A stretch of 64,000 nt of DNA from Engraulis encrasicolus (GCF_034702125.1 NC_085876.1:29569079-29633078); one strand, 5' to 3'; positions 38,201 to 50,322 are shown, counted from the stretch's first letter. Notes: generated by a model from the sequence alone, not told the origin. Made by a program: numbers and translations.

Positions 38201-41200
38201 TATCTTATAAAATTCTCTCCGATTGCCAGACAGACTGTACCTGATTTTTTCCATATGCAATAGAGACGTGAGTTCAGACAGCCACGTCTTGAAGAGGGGC
38301 ACTGCCTCTGATTTCCAAAGCATTAAAATTAGTCTTTTTGCTATCACCATTCCGTACATTATGGTGTGCTGCACACGCATGCTTTGAGGCAACAGAAACA
38401 TTGAGTATCCAAACAGTGCCACCTGTGGGTCAGGTTTGAAAACACAGTTGTACATGTCAGAAAACCATTGGAATACACTGCACCAGAAGTCATACAGTTT
38501 TGGACATGACCAGAAAAGGTGGGCTATAGTACCATCTGCATACTTACATCTCTGACACAAAGGGGAAACAGTTGGATATATTTTACGCAGTTTAGTTTTA
38601 GAGTAATGGAGTCTATGTAAGACCTTAAACTGAATGAGGTGGTGTCTAGCATTGATGGAGCAGTATTGTATTCTGTTGAGACCTTCCCCCCAGACAATAT
38701 CATCAATCTGGATATTCAACTCCTCTTCCCATGCATTCTTCAGAGACTGGGTGACACAGTCCACTTGTTCAGAGAATATCTTAACAAAGTTTGAAATAAG
38801 GCCTTTTGAATCGGCTGCGCCAAGCAAGAGATTATGAACCTTACTTTCCTCAGGAAGGTTTTCAAAATTATCTATGTTCTGGCGTACATAGTTCCTGACC
38901 TGAAGGTACCTAAAAAATGTGTTGCTGGGAGAGAGAACTTATGTTGCAGTTGAGTGAATGAAGCCAAATGCTTTTAAAGCAACTATACCTTTTTGTTTCC
39001 AACTGCAAAAAGTTGCGTCAGACAATGAAGATGGAAATGCATGATTATGACACACAGGGGTATAAACAGAGGTACCAGGTAGCTCACAACACTTCTTAAT
39101 CTGTTGCCATATTCTCAAACAGTTCCGAATTATTTGGTTATTCACTTTTGAGTTGGGAAGACTGGGTGTAGACAAGAGAAGAGCTGGGAGTGAAGAGTCT
39201 TTAACATCATCCTTTTCAATAGCAACCCAGGCTGGAGTATCTGCTGTAACACCAGGTTTACAATCTTCAACCCAGTAAGCAAGAGCTCTAAGGTTTGCTG
39301 CCCAATAATAATGTTGGAAGCATGGCAGTCCAAATCCACCCTTCTCTCTTGGTTTTTGAAGATGCTTTTTGGATATCATATGAGCTTTAAAACCCCATAT
39401 AAATGGCATGACTATGGAGTCCAATAACTTAAAGAAAGACTTGGTTAAAAAAATTGGAAGGTTTTGAAACAAATAGAGAAATCTTGACAAAGAAACCATC
39501 TTTATAGCATTTATACGGCCCACCATTGAAATAGGGAGTGTGCGCCACTTCCCAATGTCCCCTTTTAGTTTTTCCACCTTTTCATGGAAATTCAATTTAA
39601 AAATTAATTTTGAGTCTTTTGGAAGGGTTACTCCAAGGTACTTCAACTTGTCCGTAACTTTAAATGGGAGACAATGCAAAAACTCTGGTTTGGTGTTTTT
39701 CCCAAGAGGCATGAACTCACTTTTTTGCCAGTTGATTGTGTACCCAGAAATGTCTCCAAAAGACTTAATGAGATCTAACAGAATAGGAATGGACAACTCA
39801 GGCTTTGACATGAATATAGCCACATCATCAGCATATAAAGACAGATGGTGGTCCACACCTCCTAGATGGATGGGGCTAAAAGTTTTGTGTTGTCTAATAC
39901 GGACTGTAAGGGGTTCAATACATATTGCAAAGAGGAGCGGGCTAAGGGGACACCCCTGGCGCGTCCCACGCTGTAGCTGAAATGAAGTAGACCTATCTTG
40001 ATTTGTAAGAATGGAAGAGGACGGTTTTGCATAGACAGTTTGAATCCAAGAGATAAAACGTTGACCAAGCCTAAATTCTTCCAACACCCTAAACATATAT
40101 GGCATTTCTATTTGGTCAAACGCCTTCTCAGCATCCAAGCACAATACCGCCACCTCCTGGTCATTTTTGTAATTATGGTACATTATATTCATTAATCTTC
40201 GAACATTAAAGAATGAAATCCTACCAGGAATAAAACCTGTTTGGTCTTTATGAATAATGGAGGTGATATGTTTATTTAGCCTATTTGCCATCAGTTTCGT
40301 AAAGATTTTTAAATCAGAGTCCAGCAATGCTATTGGGCGATAAGATGAGGGTTCAGTCTCATCTCTCCCCTCTTTTGGAATAAGTGAGATGTTAGCTTCA
40401 TATAAGGAATTAGGAAAAGTTTGGTTTTCAAATGAGTGTTCAAACATCCTAAGCAGGAGTGGGATTAACTGTTTGTGGAATGTCTTGTACCATTCCATAC
40501 CAAAACCATCCGGCCCAGAGGTTTTTCCATTGGGGAAAGATTTTATTGCCTCTAGGATTTCTTCAGCGGTGATATCAGCATTAAGTGCTTCACAGGCCTC
40601 CTCACTTAATTTGGGGAGGTTCAAGTTCTCTAGCCATTTAGAAGTGTCACCTGTAGCTTTGGATGTGTAAAGTTGTTCATAATATTCCCTGAAGCGTTTG
40701 TTTATATCCATAGGGTTAGTAATCATAATAAAAGATCTCCTGTTTTAGATTTTATCTTGTGTATGGCTCTGCTAGCCTGCAGTCCCCTCAACTGTCGCGC
40801 CAGAAGTTTCTGGGGTTTATCTCCCAGTTCGAATTGTTTTTGTTTCAGTTTAAATAGTTGGTTCTGAACCTGGGCAGATAATATGTCATTATATTCATAT
40901 TTATTAAGCTTAATTATGTTTTGTAAAGTGACTGAGTCAGGAGACGATTTATAAATAGTGTCTAGTCGTGTTAAATCTTTTTTAATTTCTACCAGGCACT
41001 GTTTCTTTTCTCTTCTCATTGAATTTTCAAAAGAAATAATGTGCCCTCTAATCACAGCCTTGAAAGCTTCCCATAAAGTTGAGTCTGTGACCTCATGGTT
41101 GTCATTTGTTACAAAAAAATCAGATATTTTAGAAGAGATAAACTGAGAAAAAGAGGGGTCAGAGAGAAGTGAAGGATGAAAGCACCAGCTATACTGTCGT

Positions 41201-44200
41201 TTCATATGGTTGAGGTCAAGCACCAATGATGTTGGGGAGTGATCTGAGATGAGGATATTGTGATATTTCGTGGAGATCACATTTGAGATCAGGTTTGAAT
41301 CTAGCAGGAAATAGTCAATTCTAGAGAAGGATTTATGACGCTGTGAGAAAAAAGAATAATCCCTATCTGCAGGGTGCTGAAGCCTCCAAATGTCAACTAG
41401 ATGAGTAGACAACATCAAATTATTTAAAGTTACAGAAGCAGCAGAAGGTAACTGAGTTGGTTGAGAAGATCGGTCCAAAGGGTGTTCTATTTCTAATCGC
41501 TGTCAGATGAAGTGTACTGTGAGTAACCGGATGACGCCCTCAAACCGGCCATTTTTTGAAGTGTGGAGTTACTGTACACTTTTCACACTCAATGATTCGA
41601 TTTTTAATTTGATTTGAGTTTTGATTCGAAAGACAATTGTCATGTGTGTAAGAGACAGGGTTAACCAAAAACCTCAAATTTTGTTATTTTGTTAACCTCA
41701 ATCTTAAACTCATTGTTAAACTCAATCTTTGCACTAAAGGAGAGTTATAAAATGAGCATATTTCCAGAAATGGTAAGGTATCGCCAAAGAGGTTGGATAT
41801 TTAATAAAGAGGACTCGAAACACGCCCACTCAATGCAAAAGCGAGTGCTCAAAATTCGGTCTCCTAAGGGGGCGTTGTCCCTCCTTCTTCTTCTCTTTTC
41901 GTGGTGTTTGCACACGACGGGTGCTACCGCCATCTACAGCGCTAAGGGGACTTCATTGATTCTCAACCTCAGGACTCCGAAGGTCTCCTAACCGAAGGTC
42001 TCCTAAAGGGGCGTTCACCCGACATAAAGTGGATACCGGAAAAGAAACAAAATGACGCTTCTTGTTAGATCTACTTTCTTTGGTATCGCTTTAAAAGAAG
42101 TTGCTCTTTTGCTTTGCTGTGACGAAGAGATAGGAGAATGGGAGAGAGAGGAGGGGCAGGGCTGGGAAATGGAGCAGTAGCAATCAATGCTTGTCATGAG
42201 TGCCAAGCTCCCAGTTTAGCTCGCCTTGCCACCCTGATTACATTACCTCCTGTTGAGTACTGTATGGTAGACTTTATTACATTACATTACACTTAGCTGA
42301 CGCTTTTATCCAAAGCGACTTATTTATTTACAGGGAATTGGTTACAGTCCCTGGAGCAAAGTGGGATTATGTGCCTTGCTCAAGGGCACCTCAGAAATGG
42401 AGTGTGGTAGGGAGGGGAAGGGTGGGATTCGAACTTGCAACCCTCTGATCTAAAGCCCTGACCACAGCTCACCTTGCCAGCATGATGCCAGACACCCCTG
42501 TCTCCCTGGCCTTCATCGCATCTTCCCATGACAGGATGTCTCCGTTGCCTGCATGTCAGGAAGGGAAAAAACGAAAGTCAGTGTTACCGGTAATTATTTC
42601 AAATACATAAATGACAAATTAATACATTTTGTGAAGAAAAAAGAGAGTGGTAAACAATTATAGGAGATCTCTGCTCACCAAACAGTGGGATAGGAGCGGC
42701 TAGCTTTGCACAAGTGTCGATGTATTCCCAATCTGCCAGTTTGGTGTAACGCTGCTCCCGAGACCTTCCATGTAACTGCAGAGGAGAATATTACAATACA
42801 TTACATACATTACACTGGACTGACGCTTTTCTATAAAGCCACTTACAGTTATTACTTACAGGGAATAGTTACAGACCCTGTATTGTCTCCCTTCACACAA
42901 CAAATAACCACAGAAATACACCAGGCGCGATGCGATTCAAGCGACAGAGTGCAGCAGCAAGCGATACGAGCGATTGAGGAAACTAGAGTATGTCTGTACA
43001 GGCAGAGGGCAAAGCATTCAAGGATTCCCATTGACTGTGGTCACTGACCTCTATAAAGTCATTGGCTGTCGCGGCTTGTCGCCGAACCGCGTCATAGAAA
43101 GTTGAAAAGATTTCAACTTCAAACTGTCGCGCTCGTTGCGCAAATCGCTCTAGTCTCCAGAATCGCTTTTGTTGCGCGACTCAATACAAAGTCAATTACT
43201 TCCGTCGCTCGACTCGCTCAGATCGCCGCTGGTGTATTTCTGTGGTAACTCTTTTCACGCAGAGCCTCTATTATAAGCCTGTGCCAACAAAAATATTAAT
43301 TAAATCTTCAGCTACATTCACGCACATCGCTACTAGTTACTTGCTCAGCGAGTGAATGTCTATGTTCCAGCTAAGCGAGGAGGCGAGGAGAATACAAGCA
43401 ATGCGATGCGGGCAGATTTCAAGATAAAAATATTTTAACTTCGAGCGAGGCGAGTAAGCGAGTAACCCATTGGAATGTACAGTTTGGATTATTGACAGCT
43501 AATTTCTCGCTTTTGTAATGGCAGTTAAACCCGCAGGAACGTTTGGTGTATGTTCCACGAGAGAGTGGTGAGTACCGGTAAGTGTGAAAGCGAGAAGTAA
43601 TTAACAAGTGTGAACGTAGTTTCACTCTCTGCAATGTCATAACAGTGTTTTTCTGATGTACTGTAGCTATGCTTTTTTAGCAAAGAGTGAGGTGGGGTCG
43701 TTGGCAATCATATTCGGCATGAAGGCAAAGGGCTCTGTACCGTGACTAAAGACACGCCCCACTTCTTCAGCTCTGGGATGAGTTTGTGCGCGGTGTTGGT
43801 CTTCTCTTGGACACCCGTGCGGATCTTCACCGTGAGTGGGACATCCAGCACCTGTGGAGGTAATATAATACGATGTCACTTGTCAGGTGGATCTCTACAT
43901 GAAAGTAATTCAATATATTGTTAAGCAATACTTATTCATTTTTTTCTTTCTTTATTTAATATTCTTTCTTCCTTGCTTCTATCCTTGCTTTTATATTTTT
44001 CCCTTTTGTCAATGTGATTTTTATGAAATGTGATATACAAAAAACTTGCTTTGCCTTGCCTTGCTTAGGTAGGAATACTGAATGGCCAGAAAGACAGGAA
44101 TTTAAAACACCAGAATAGAAAATGCTGACTGCTGTATAGTTTCTATATCAGAGAAATACTTTAATGTGTTGCATCTCTTTATATACAGAAGATTCCATAT

Positions 44201-47147
44201 GATACTGAAGTTATCAATAAAACTAAAAACACGAGAAACTTGATAGCCATAGTATTTCAAAAGCGACATAATACAACTTACCGAGGTCATTCCCCGCACA
44301 ATCTGCTCGAATTTGTTTGTTCTCGTCATCAGACCACAGCCTCCACCCTGGAACATAGAAGGAAAACAAGAGAGAGAATTCTAAGATTACAAGTTAAATG
44401 CCTTACCGCAAGCAGACACTGGTAAAAGAAAGCATGGTCTGGCTTTTTGCACCTTGCCATCAAGAGATAGGTGGAAGAAACATATTGCTTTGTTTCACGT
44501 GACGAGACCAAACCTTCATACCTTTTTGAACACAAAGCCAAACTGTCGTTCATTTTAAATGGTAAAAAGGAGATATTAAGTAGCAACGCTAAATAAAAAG
44601 TTATCGCTCCCATACACCCGTCACACCACCCCCTCCCTCATACCCCTTACCATCCCTTGACACGCATATACGGTACACAACACATTGGGCACATACAAAG
44701 TATGGATAAACAAAGAATATATAGCTCAACTGAGGACTGAAAAACATGAACAGGGCAAGAAAATAATAATAGCCTAACTAAATTTAAAAACAAAAATGAT
44801 ATAAGGGAAAACAAAAGGTGGTTGGTGGTTGCCGGACCATCACACTACTGTCGTACCTTTTTGAAGACCAGATCGATGGGGCAGCCAGAGTTGATATCTA
44901 CAAAGTCCACATCGATGTTGTCATTGAGCAGCTCTGCGCACCGGGTCATGGTGTCTGGAAAACAGCCTTCCAGCTAGGAGGAAACAAGATCAAACACACA
45001 GCTCAACTTTAGTCAACTTTAGTTTAGAACACATGGCTGGAGAGGCTCATGAGATTTGAGTTTTAAAAAATGTGGGTATGTTAAGAGCCAAATGAACACA
45101 TTCCAATTCAAGATGAGGGTCTTTGCTTTTCAATGTACCTAATTTCATGTTTTATGTGCTTTGGAGGTTGAGATATTTAGGGTTTTATAGGCTGAGTGCA
45201 CATTTTCCCAAAATGGCTTAGGCATTTCGCGGAAGTTTTTTTGCAGGTGCTTCAGGCTTTAATGTGCTGTGCTGCTCCTCTACTTAAAGGTACACACCTG
45301 TACTCCGAAGAGGTCCTCGCTCTCGTGCCTCTTCAGCAGGGCCCACTCGGACGTCTGGCCCTGCAGCAGGTTGGTGCACATGGCCATCTCGCCACACGTG
45401 ATGTCCACGCCAAAACGCTTGCAGACGCGACGGAAAGGCAGATTCCCACACTGACAAAGGAAAGGAAAACAAACATTGATAATTCATTTGTGTTTTGGCC
45501 TGTTCTCTAAAAATTCAGTGGTACACTTGTTATCATTGGACAATGAATGACTAGTGTTTTATCCTGATATCAAAGAGACTGGTGCAAAATACGACAAAAT
45601 CATTGCTACATCTACAAATGGATTGCAATATTCAGTGTAACGCCAAGATGAAATGGAGGAGTAAGACTTGACTAAAAAGCATTAGTAAAGTGGTTATAAA
45701 CAAAGTTATACTTCTTTAAAAGTATCAGTGGATAGAAAGGAGACTCAGTTATATTTCACTAAAAGCATTAGTGGATATAAACTTAGTTATATTTCAATAA
45801 AAACATTAGTGGATACGATGAGACTTACAGTTGTTAAGGGAGCCAGATACAGCTTATCTCTGAAGTCCACCTGTTGACAAAAGAAATGATTACTAATGTA
45901 CCCGAGGAAGTATAATTAAATCTCAAACGTTGAAACACATGAGGAAGTAAAATAATGGCCGCGTATGTACGCATACTACCAGGATCTAGCAATAAAATTA
46001 CCGGTACCTGTTTCTTCTCGCAGGGGCGCAACTTTACAACGTCGACATCAGTCACTGCACCAACACGCTTCTCAACAACCTGTGGGTTCTCACCCTCCTG
46101 TCAGCAGGTGGGAAAAGAAAGAAAGAAAAAGATAAAGAAAAGAAAAGAAGAAGTTTTGGCTCTAACCAGAAAGCTAACCCTTTTATAATAACATTATTAT
46201 AACAATATCATGTTATATAAACTTAATTTAACAGACTCAGGGTCCGGATTATACATATAAGTATTATACACTACATTAGCATAGTTTTGGCATGAAAAGG
46301 AGCATAAAAACCTTATCAGTTTGTTTTAGTTAAGAAAATATATCAGAGGTCAAACTGACCTGTGTGTTTGTGGCACTGGCGGTGTTGTTGGCTTCCGGTA
46401 CAGTCTGAGTCTGGGCTTCAGCTGGGCAGCAGGTCTTCTCTGTCGAGTTCTTCTCCTCCGCACCCGCTCCCTTGTGGCCTCCCTGGGGCTTGCCTTTGCC
46501 AATGGTCCTCAGGTAGGCGTCGGCTCCTGTTGAATTCAATACACTTTATTAATAAAAACATAACATTGCGCTTAGCTGATGCTTTTATTCTAAACGACTT
46601 AAGTGATTTTACAGGGTATTGGCTACAGTCCTTGGACCAATGTGGGATTAACTCCTTTGCTCAATGGCACTTCAGCCATGGATGGAGGTGTAGGGAGAGG
46701 TAAGGGTGGGATTCCAAGCTTGGAAGAGTTAGAGCTGGACCTAATGTTGTGTAGATATCCCATGTTACAATGTGGACACCTGCGGTTTATACAGAGGTGC
46801 GGCTTATGCACAACTATTTATTCTTGTCAAGTTTGATGGGTGCACCTTACATTCAGTTGTGTCTTATAGTCCAGAAGTTACAGTAAGCCACAGTCCATGA
46901 AAAACTCACACCCTGCGATTACCGTACAGTGTCTATATGCAGCTGAGCCTTATGTTGAAAACGTTCAGAAATGCAAAAATGCATAAAAAATAATAATAAT
47001 TCAGCCCCCCATGTGCCCCCCCAAGCTTGCATGCCCATGGAGACACCAATTTGAGTCATATCCTAACACCACCCCATCTCTCTCTGTCTCTCACTGATTT
47101 CCTGTCTCCATCTTCGACTGTCCTAAATGAAGGCTAAAATTCCCAAG

Positions 47148-47216
<69 letters not shown>

Positions 47217-49027
47217 AAATAAGTATAAAATAAATGAAATTGTAATAAGAAACAAACCTTTGAACGGCACCTTCTTCTTGCGCAGTTGCCACTGGAGGTC
47301 TTTGCTCAGGTTGTTCCTGACCGGTGTCTTGTCTTTGAAGGTGCTGAAGACCTCCTCGTTAATGAGATTCTTGTAGTCGGGTGCCGGTCCGGTGTGGGCC
47401 TTGGCGAAGCGGCAGGTGACACCGTAGTGGCATTTCCCGAAGGTGTCGTAGAGGTAGCACTTCTCTCCCAGGTCAGACGGCTTGGCAGCCATGTACTCGC
47501 CCACGTCGTGGAAGAACTTGCATTTATCGCCATAGAAACATTTAGCCTCCCGCTCCTGTGGACACAAGTGAACATTATCAGTGTATAATTGTATAGTCTA
47601 GGTGACATACATTATATTAGAATAGCTAGCCTGACCAGGGACTGAGGTTGCAAATTAACTATCAAGTCAGGTAATTCAACAAAAGCCTATTCAGTAGCTA
47701 AGCAAACTAGGTTATGTTCACCTGGCCATAGTGGTAAATCAGCTAATAGAAGAGCCCAGATTTTCTTATCCAAGATGGCACCTGCAGGCTATCTATTAGC
47801 AGATTTACCACTTTCTCTTAAGTCTGTTTTTGGAATACTTAACACATATGCATGTCGTGACTTCTCAACACTGGCATTCACTACATTATGTGCTCCCACT
47901 TGTTTCAAAAGGGCCATTTTAAAGACAGATTCATTTAATCCATGGATGAGGTTACGTTTGAAATGTTTACCTGTATAATTGAGGGACACAGCCTGCGATC
48001 ATCATACTTATTTGGCTTCATGTGAGGCCGGCCCTTATTCTGACCCCGAAACTTCTTCTTGTCGTATTTCTCATCTTCCTCTTCCTTCTTCTTCTTGTCC
48101 TCTGCTTCTGCGCCGTTCTCCAATTTTATCCGCTTCTCTTCTGGTTCTGCACTTTCTTTCTCTGCTGCTGCGTCTTCGGGTTCACTTCCATTCGTGCCTT
48201 TAGTGCCCTTCCAACCTGAATCCACAAACTCGTGAAATTTATCTTTGTTGGTGAGGTATCTGCAAAACACACACGCACACAATGAAGGTAAGCAAGCATA
48301 ATAACAACAGAGAGCTTCCGACAGGTCCAGACAGGGGGAGTCAGAGAGGTTAGGTGGGGGAAGTGTGAGCAACTCCCCATGGGCCACAATAGCAGTAATA
48401 GTTTTGGTTATGGTGCGCACATCCAAAAACACTTGATGCAGGTGCCAGACAAAAAAGTCAGACAGTTGAAAAAAATAGGTCTGCACACTGCCGATAAGCT
48501 CCAAAAAAAAAAAAAAAAACTTAAAAAGCAACGCTTCGATCACCCTGGATCTTCATTTTGGAGCTTATCGGCAATGTGCAGTGCAGACTCTACCTTTTTC
48601 AACCCACAATAGCAGTAACTCATGGAGGAAATAACACACAACACAAAGGAACCCCATAGGCATTCATGGGGACCAGAGTGTGACAAGTGACAAGATCTTG
48701 CATGGGTGTCACTCTGCTATACAAACAATCAACTTATTTTTTGGCCATGCGTACTTACAACAACCCTGTTGGCCTATGACCCGTAGCCTACGTCAGGAAA
48801 TGTTGACTGCATAAACTGCAGCATCATCTTTAGCTAATGAATGAAAACGGCCCGCAATGATATTTTGAAAGTTATTTTTCTCTTTGGGACGTCACTGACG
48901 GGGACAGCAGTCATTGAACTCACTGTGATTTTATGGCTGCGCATCCCTTCTCGTAGCCATTTGATGTCTTCTGTTCAGAGTCATTTGGGGCAGTAGTGGT
49001 GTCTACAGTTGGGGTGGTCGTGTCCAT
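35272..49027 (-). CDS. dus3l: tRNA-dihydrouridine(47) synthase [NAD(P)(+)]-like
   Basis: Fifteen coding exons, in transcript order: 49027-48924, 48259-47971, 47555-47258, 46526-46360, 46097-46008, 45870-45829, 45450-45298, 44973-44857, 44347-44282, 43851-43741, 42775-42679, 42548-42473, 37684-37496, 36041-35913, 35344-35272 (2001 nt, 666 aa). All junctions keep phase. Two CCCH zinc fingers bind RNA: C126-C137-C143-H147 and C164-C173-C179-H185. The Dus TIM barrel starts with [19 protein letters not shown] holds the expected catalytic Cys (C412), followed by [29 protein letters not shown] and NGD. The C-terminal helical part ends NAYK. The family reduces uridine 47 in tRNA with FMN and NAD(P)H, in nucleus and cytoplasm. 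Length matches vertebrate DUS3L. Intron 12 holds an L1 copy. Confidence 0.96.
35450..35935 (-). repeat. Decayed tandem copies of the dus3l exon 14 donor
   Basis: The junction (+ strand 'tgtattgttcacctaatcttgacccagtcctcc') recurs at 35640-35672, 35560-35598 and more weakly at 35450-35485 and 35537. 'gtaatcgatata' / 'gtaatcgccttata' shows that the unit includes intron. A hAT MITE split one copy. Confidence 0.7.
35676..35871. mobile_element. hAT MITE, CAGTGTTTCCCAACC ends
   Basis: Perfect 15-bp inverted ends cagtgtttcccaacc / ggttgggaaacactg; flanks ctctagag and ctctaggt match at 6 of 8. Inside dus3l intron 14. Confidence 0.85.
36160..36200 (-). repeat. Partial copy of dus3l exon 14 acceptor end
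   Basis: 41 bp match 36012-36052 with 5 differences: acceptor tttcccag|gta plus nine codons (YIPVALLER). The frame then runs to a stop, so use of this acceptor would not give a functional protein. Confidence 0.8.
36258..36340. repeat. (CACACG)n microsatellite
   Basis: About 13 hexamer units in dus3l intron 13. Confidence 0.95.
36348..37336 (-). mobile_element. TTAA MITE with a nested insert of about 780 bp
   Basis: TTAA at 36344-36347 and 37337-37340; ends cccattttgtcc / ggacacaatggg. The family sequence breaks at about 36450 and resumes at about 37232, with 'ttaaag' / 'tttaaaag' at the break. The insert (tggcctctcaacg ... ggaagttggcc) has no recognised frame. Confidence 0.7.
37341..37425 (-). 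repeat. Pseudo-exon copy of dus3l exon 13 3' end
   Basis: 'tacctgcacatgaaggacag' to 'ctgccccaatgctccatcc' repeats 37495-37573 with few differences, including the donor. On the - strand two in-frame stops (TAG) interrupt [10 protein letters not shown]...ILLE, so it cannot replace the exon. Confidence 0.85.
38144..40726 (-). pseudogene. L1 ORF2, reverse transcriptase and C-terminus
   Basis: One frame from 40726 to 38144 is broken only by TAA at 38939-38941. It has the fingers/palm motifs ([41 protein letters not shown]) and the C-terminal zinc-like stretch ([18 protein letters not shown]). Confidence 0.9.
40723..41478 (-). pseudogene. L1 ORF2, endonuclease end and linker
   Basis: The frame opens directly at the truncation point. 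It has the C-terminal endonuclease signatures ([28 protein letters not shown]) and ends at 40723 after KSKTGDLLL, where the reverse-transcriptase frame overlaps in another phase: a frameshift. Confidence 0.85.
42270..42468 (+). mobile_element. SINE family B, 'CATTACACTTAGCTGACGCTTTTATCC'
   Basis: Contains 'cagggaattggttacagtccctgg', 'ccttgctcaagggcacctcag' and 'gtgggattcgaacttgcaaccctctgat'. Its end lies about 4 bp from the dus3l exon 12 donor. Further copies: 46552-46720, 56815-57003, partial at 42795-42895 and 50572-50678. Confidence 0.75.
42795..43270. mobile_element. SINE-B fragment split by a MITE (42906-43249)
   Basis: The SINE part is 'cattacactggactgacgc..acagggaatagttacag'. The inserted unit has inverted ends taaccacagaaatacacc / ggtgtatttctgtggta and a CpG-rich interior of 'gcgattcaagcgac'-like words. 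Confidence 0.6.
43271..43735. other. dus3l intron 10, nothing further recognised
   Basis: 'cgagcgaggcgagtaagcgag' words resemble the inside of the preceding MITE. Confidence 0.3.
45035..45225 (+). mobile_element. TTAA-type MITE family, degraded copy
   Basis: Family of 11917-12140: 'catgagatttgag', 'aaaatgtgggtatgtta', 'atgtgctttggagg', 'aaaatggcttaggc'. Confidence 0.6.
45655..45845 (-). repeat. Tandem repeat reaching the dus3l exon 6 donor
   Basis: Units of about 45 bp: 'agttatatttca(a/c)taaaa(a/g)cattagtggata'. The last unit reaches the donor, + strand 'tggatacgatgagacttac|agttgttaag'; an upstream unit reads 'tggatagaaaggagactcagttatattt', aligning with the junction. Confidence 0.65.
46552..46720 (+). 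mobile_element. SINE family B, copy
   Basis: 'cattgcgcttagctgatgcttttattc', 'tacagggtattggctacagtcc', 'gtaagggtgggattcc'. Starts about 26 bp from the dus3l exon 4 acceptor. Confidence 0.7.
47153..47213. repeat. (TA)n microsatellite
   Basis: About 30 TA units, in dus3l intron 3. Confidence 0.97.
47258..47555 (-). CDS. dus3l: dus3l exon 3: CCCH zinc fingers
   Basis: The exon codes [11 protein letters not shown] and [18 protein letters not shown]. The first Cys of finger 1 comes from exon 2 (RLCPSIIQ). The exon ends KKKVPFKG, phase 1. A long (TA)n tract lies about 45 bp into the following intron. Confidence 0.92.
48412..48600 (+). mobile_element. Retroposon-like repeat 'TTGCAGGTGCCAGACAAAA', copy 2
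   Basis: Shares phrases with 25150-25340. The flanks gcttatcggc...gccgataagc around an A run make a local inverted repeat. Confidence 0.5.
48924..49027 (-). CDS. dus3l: dus3l exon 1 (coding): start
   Basis: The chosen ATG starts [12 protein letters not shown]. The open frame continues upstream to 49186, but a strong acceptor (ctcaatcag|tgcaag, about 49054) lies 27 bp before the ATG, so upstream sequence is probably intron and a separate 5' UTR exon exists. The donor in ...aaatcaca|gtgagt joins to ...atacctcacc, giving [15 protein letters not shown] as in the family. Confidence 0.8.
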
Positions 49028-49059
49028 ACCTCCTCTTAAACCAAGCTTGCACTGATTGA

Positions 49060-49650
49060 GATGAAACAAAAAAACCTCACAAATTACATAGCCTACAATG
49101 CAACGTGTAAGCTCAACAGTGTATTCATGCACTGATGTTTCTGCGTGATGTTTCTCGATCACCTCTTGAAATTTACGAATATTCACTGGACAACATTAGA
49201 CGTTACGCTAGACAGAAAGCTATTTACATGACGAACTGTACTATTATAGCCAACTACGATTAGGTTATGGCAAATCAGCATAAGGTTGCAGAGAGATGCT
49301 GGTTCAGCTTCCCAGAGGCTAGCGGCTTGCTTCCTAGCACTGCTGTTGAGCTGCATGCAGCAGTTGTGTACTTATGCAGTGTGCACGCAATACTACTGTA
49401 ACTAATATCACACATTGTACATGCCACGATCGACAGGCTGAGAAACACAACAACTTCCTTACCACTAAAAAGTCGAGTGACAAACTGTTTTCAACTCTCA
49501 AATCCTAAGTGAAGCCCCAACTTCAAGTCGAACTCAACTCGGCATGCTGCATGCAACCATCACAGTCCATCAAATATAATTGTCCGTGTAACTTGTACGG
49601 CTATCAGACTTGGGTTCCTATTCTCTTTCCATCCCTGCGCCACTCGACCC
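49060..49650. promoter_or_regulatory. Region upstream of dus3l start; promoter presumed here
   Basis: It lies between the likely 5' UTR acceptor of dus3l and the large inverted-repeat element. No TATA box or CpG island stands out, and I cannot place the transcription start. Confidence 0.3.
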
Positions 49651-50283
49651 TCCTAGTGGGGTCGTAGGCCTATGCAATTTTTCTCAGTCATTTCAAATTG
49701 TTGTTAAAGTTTGGTTTTCACTTCCAAGTTGAAGTTTAGGGTCTACAGAACAATTTGGGTTCGAGTGTCAAACACACAGATAACCAAATGGCCTGCGGGG
49801 GGCGCTCTAAAATATATAAACTGCTATAACTTTTTATTAGTTTAACCAAATTTAACATATGAGGTATGCATGGATTCAGCATTAAGAGGAGGAGCTGGTG
49901 AGCTAAGTATTTGGTTACTGGATTAAAGACATACTATGTCATAAACACACTTTTAGCCCATGGACAGCAAAATTCAGGGTTTTTTTTAAGATAAAGGGTG
50001 GAAATGCCCTCCAAGTTGCAATGAAACATAATTTATTGTTACAAGTTATTGTAAATAAAGCCTGGGATATCAATCAACTTGATTTTTTCAGAATATCCCT
50101 GAAGCACAAAGATACCTAGGATACCTATACACAAATAGGGCTGCATAAAGCCTATGTGATATTTAGGACCCAATTTGCAACTTTGAGTTTATGAATTTAG
50201 GATCATGAGTATCAACTTTTTTCAATCAAGCCATATTCTATTCACACATAAAATCACAAAAAAACGTATCTGGAAGAAAAGAC

Positions 50284-50286
50284 ATC

Positions 50287-50322
<36 letters not shown>

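Larger units (their letters stand above)
37899..41478 (-). mobile_element. 5'-truncated L1-clade LINE with 16-bp target duplication
   Basis: Flanked by identical agggtgttctatttct (37883-37898 and 41479-41494). On the - strand it runs from the end part of the endonuclease ([13 protein letters not shown]) through reverse transcriptase ([21 protein letters not shown]) to the C-terminal FWSCPK region (stop 38144), a 3' UTR and a poly(A) tail (T run to 37913). ORF1 and the endonuclease start are missing. Damage: one frameshift near 40740 and one in-frame TAA at 38939-38941. It sits in dus3l intron 12 in the same orientation as the gene. Confidence 0.93.

Noticed and set aside
47153..47213. Coding extension of dus3l exon 3 through the TA repeat
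   Set aside because: The donor at 47257 and phase 1 match to exon 4 ([18 protein letters not shown]) give the conserved protein.
49028..49186. N-terminal extension of dus3l
   Set aside because: The frame is open, but a good acceptor lies 27 bp before the ATG and the extension has no family similarity that I can see.
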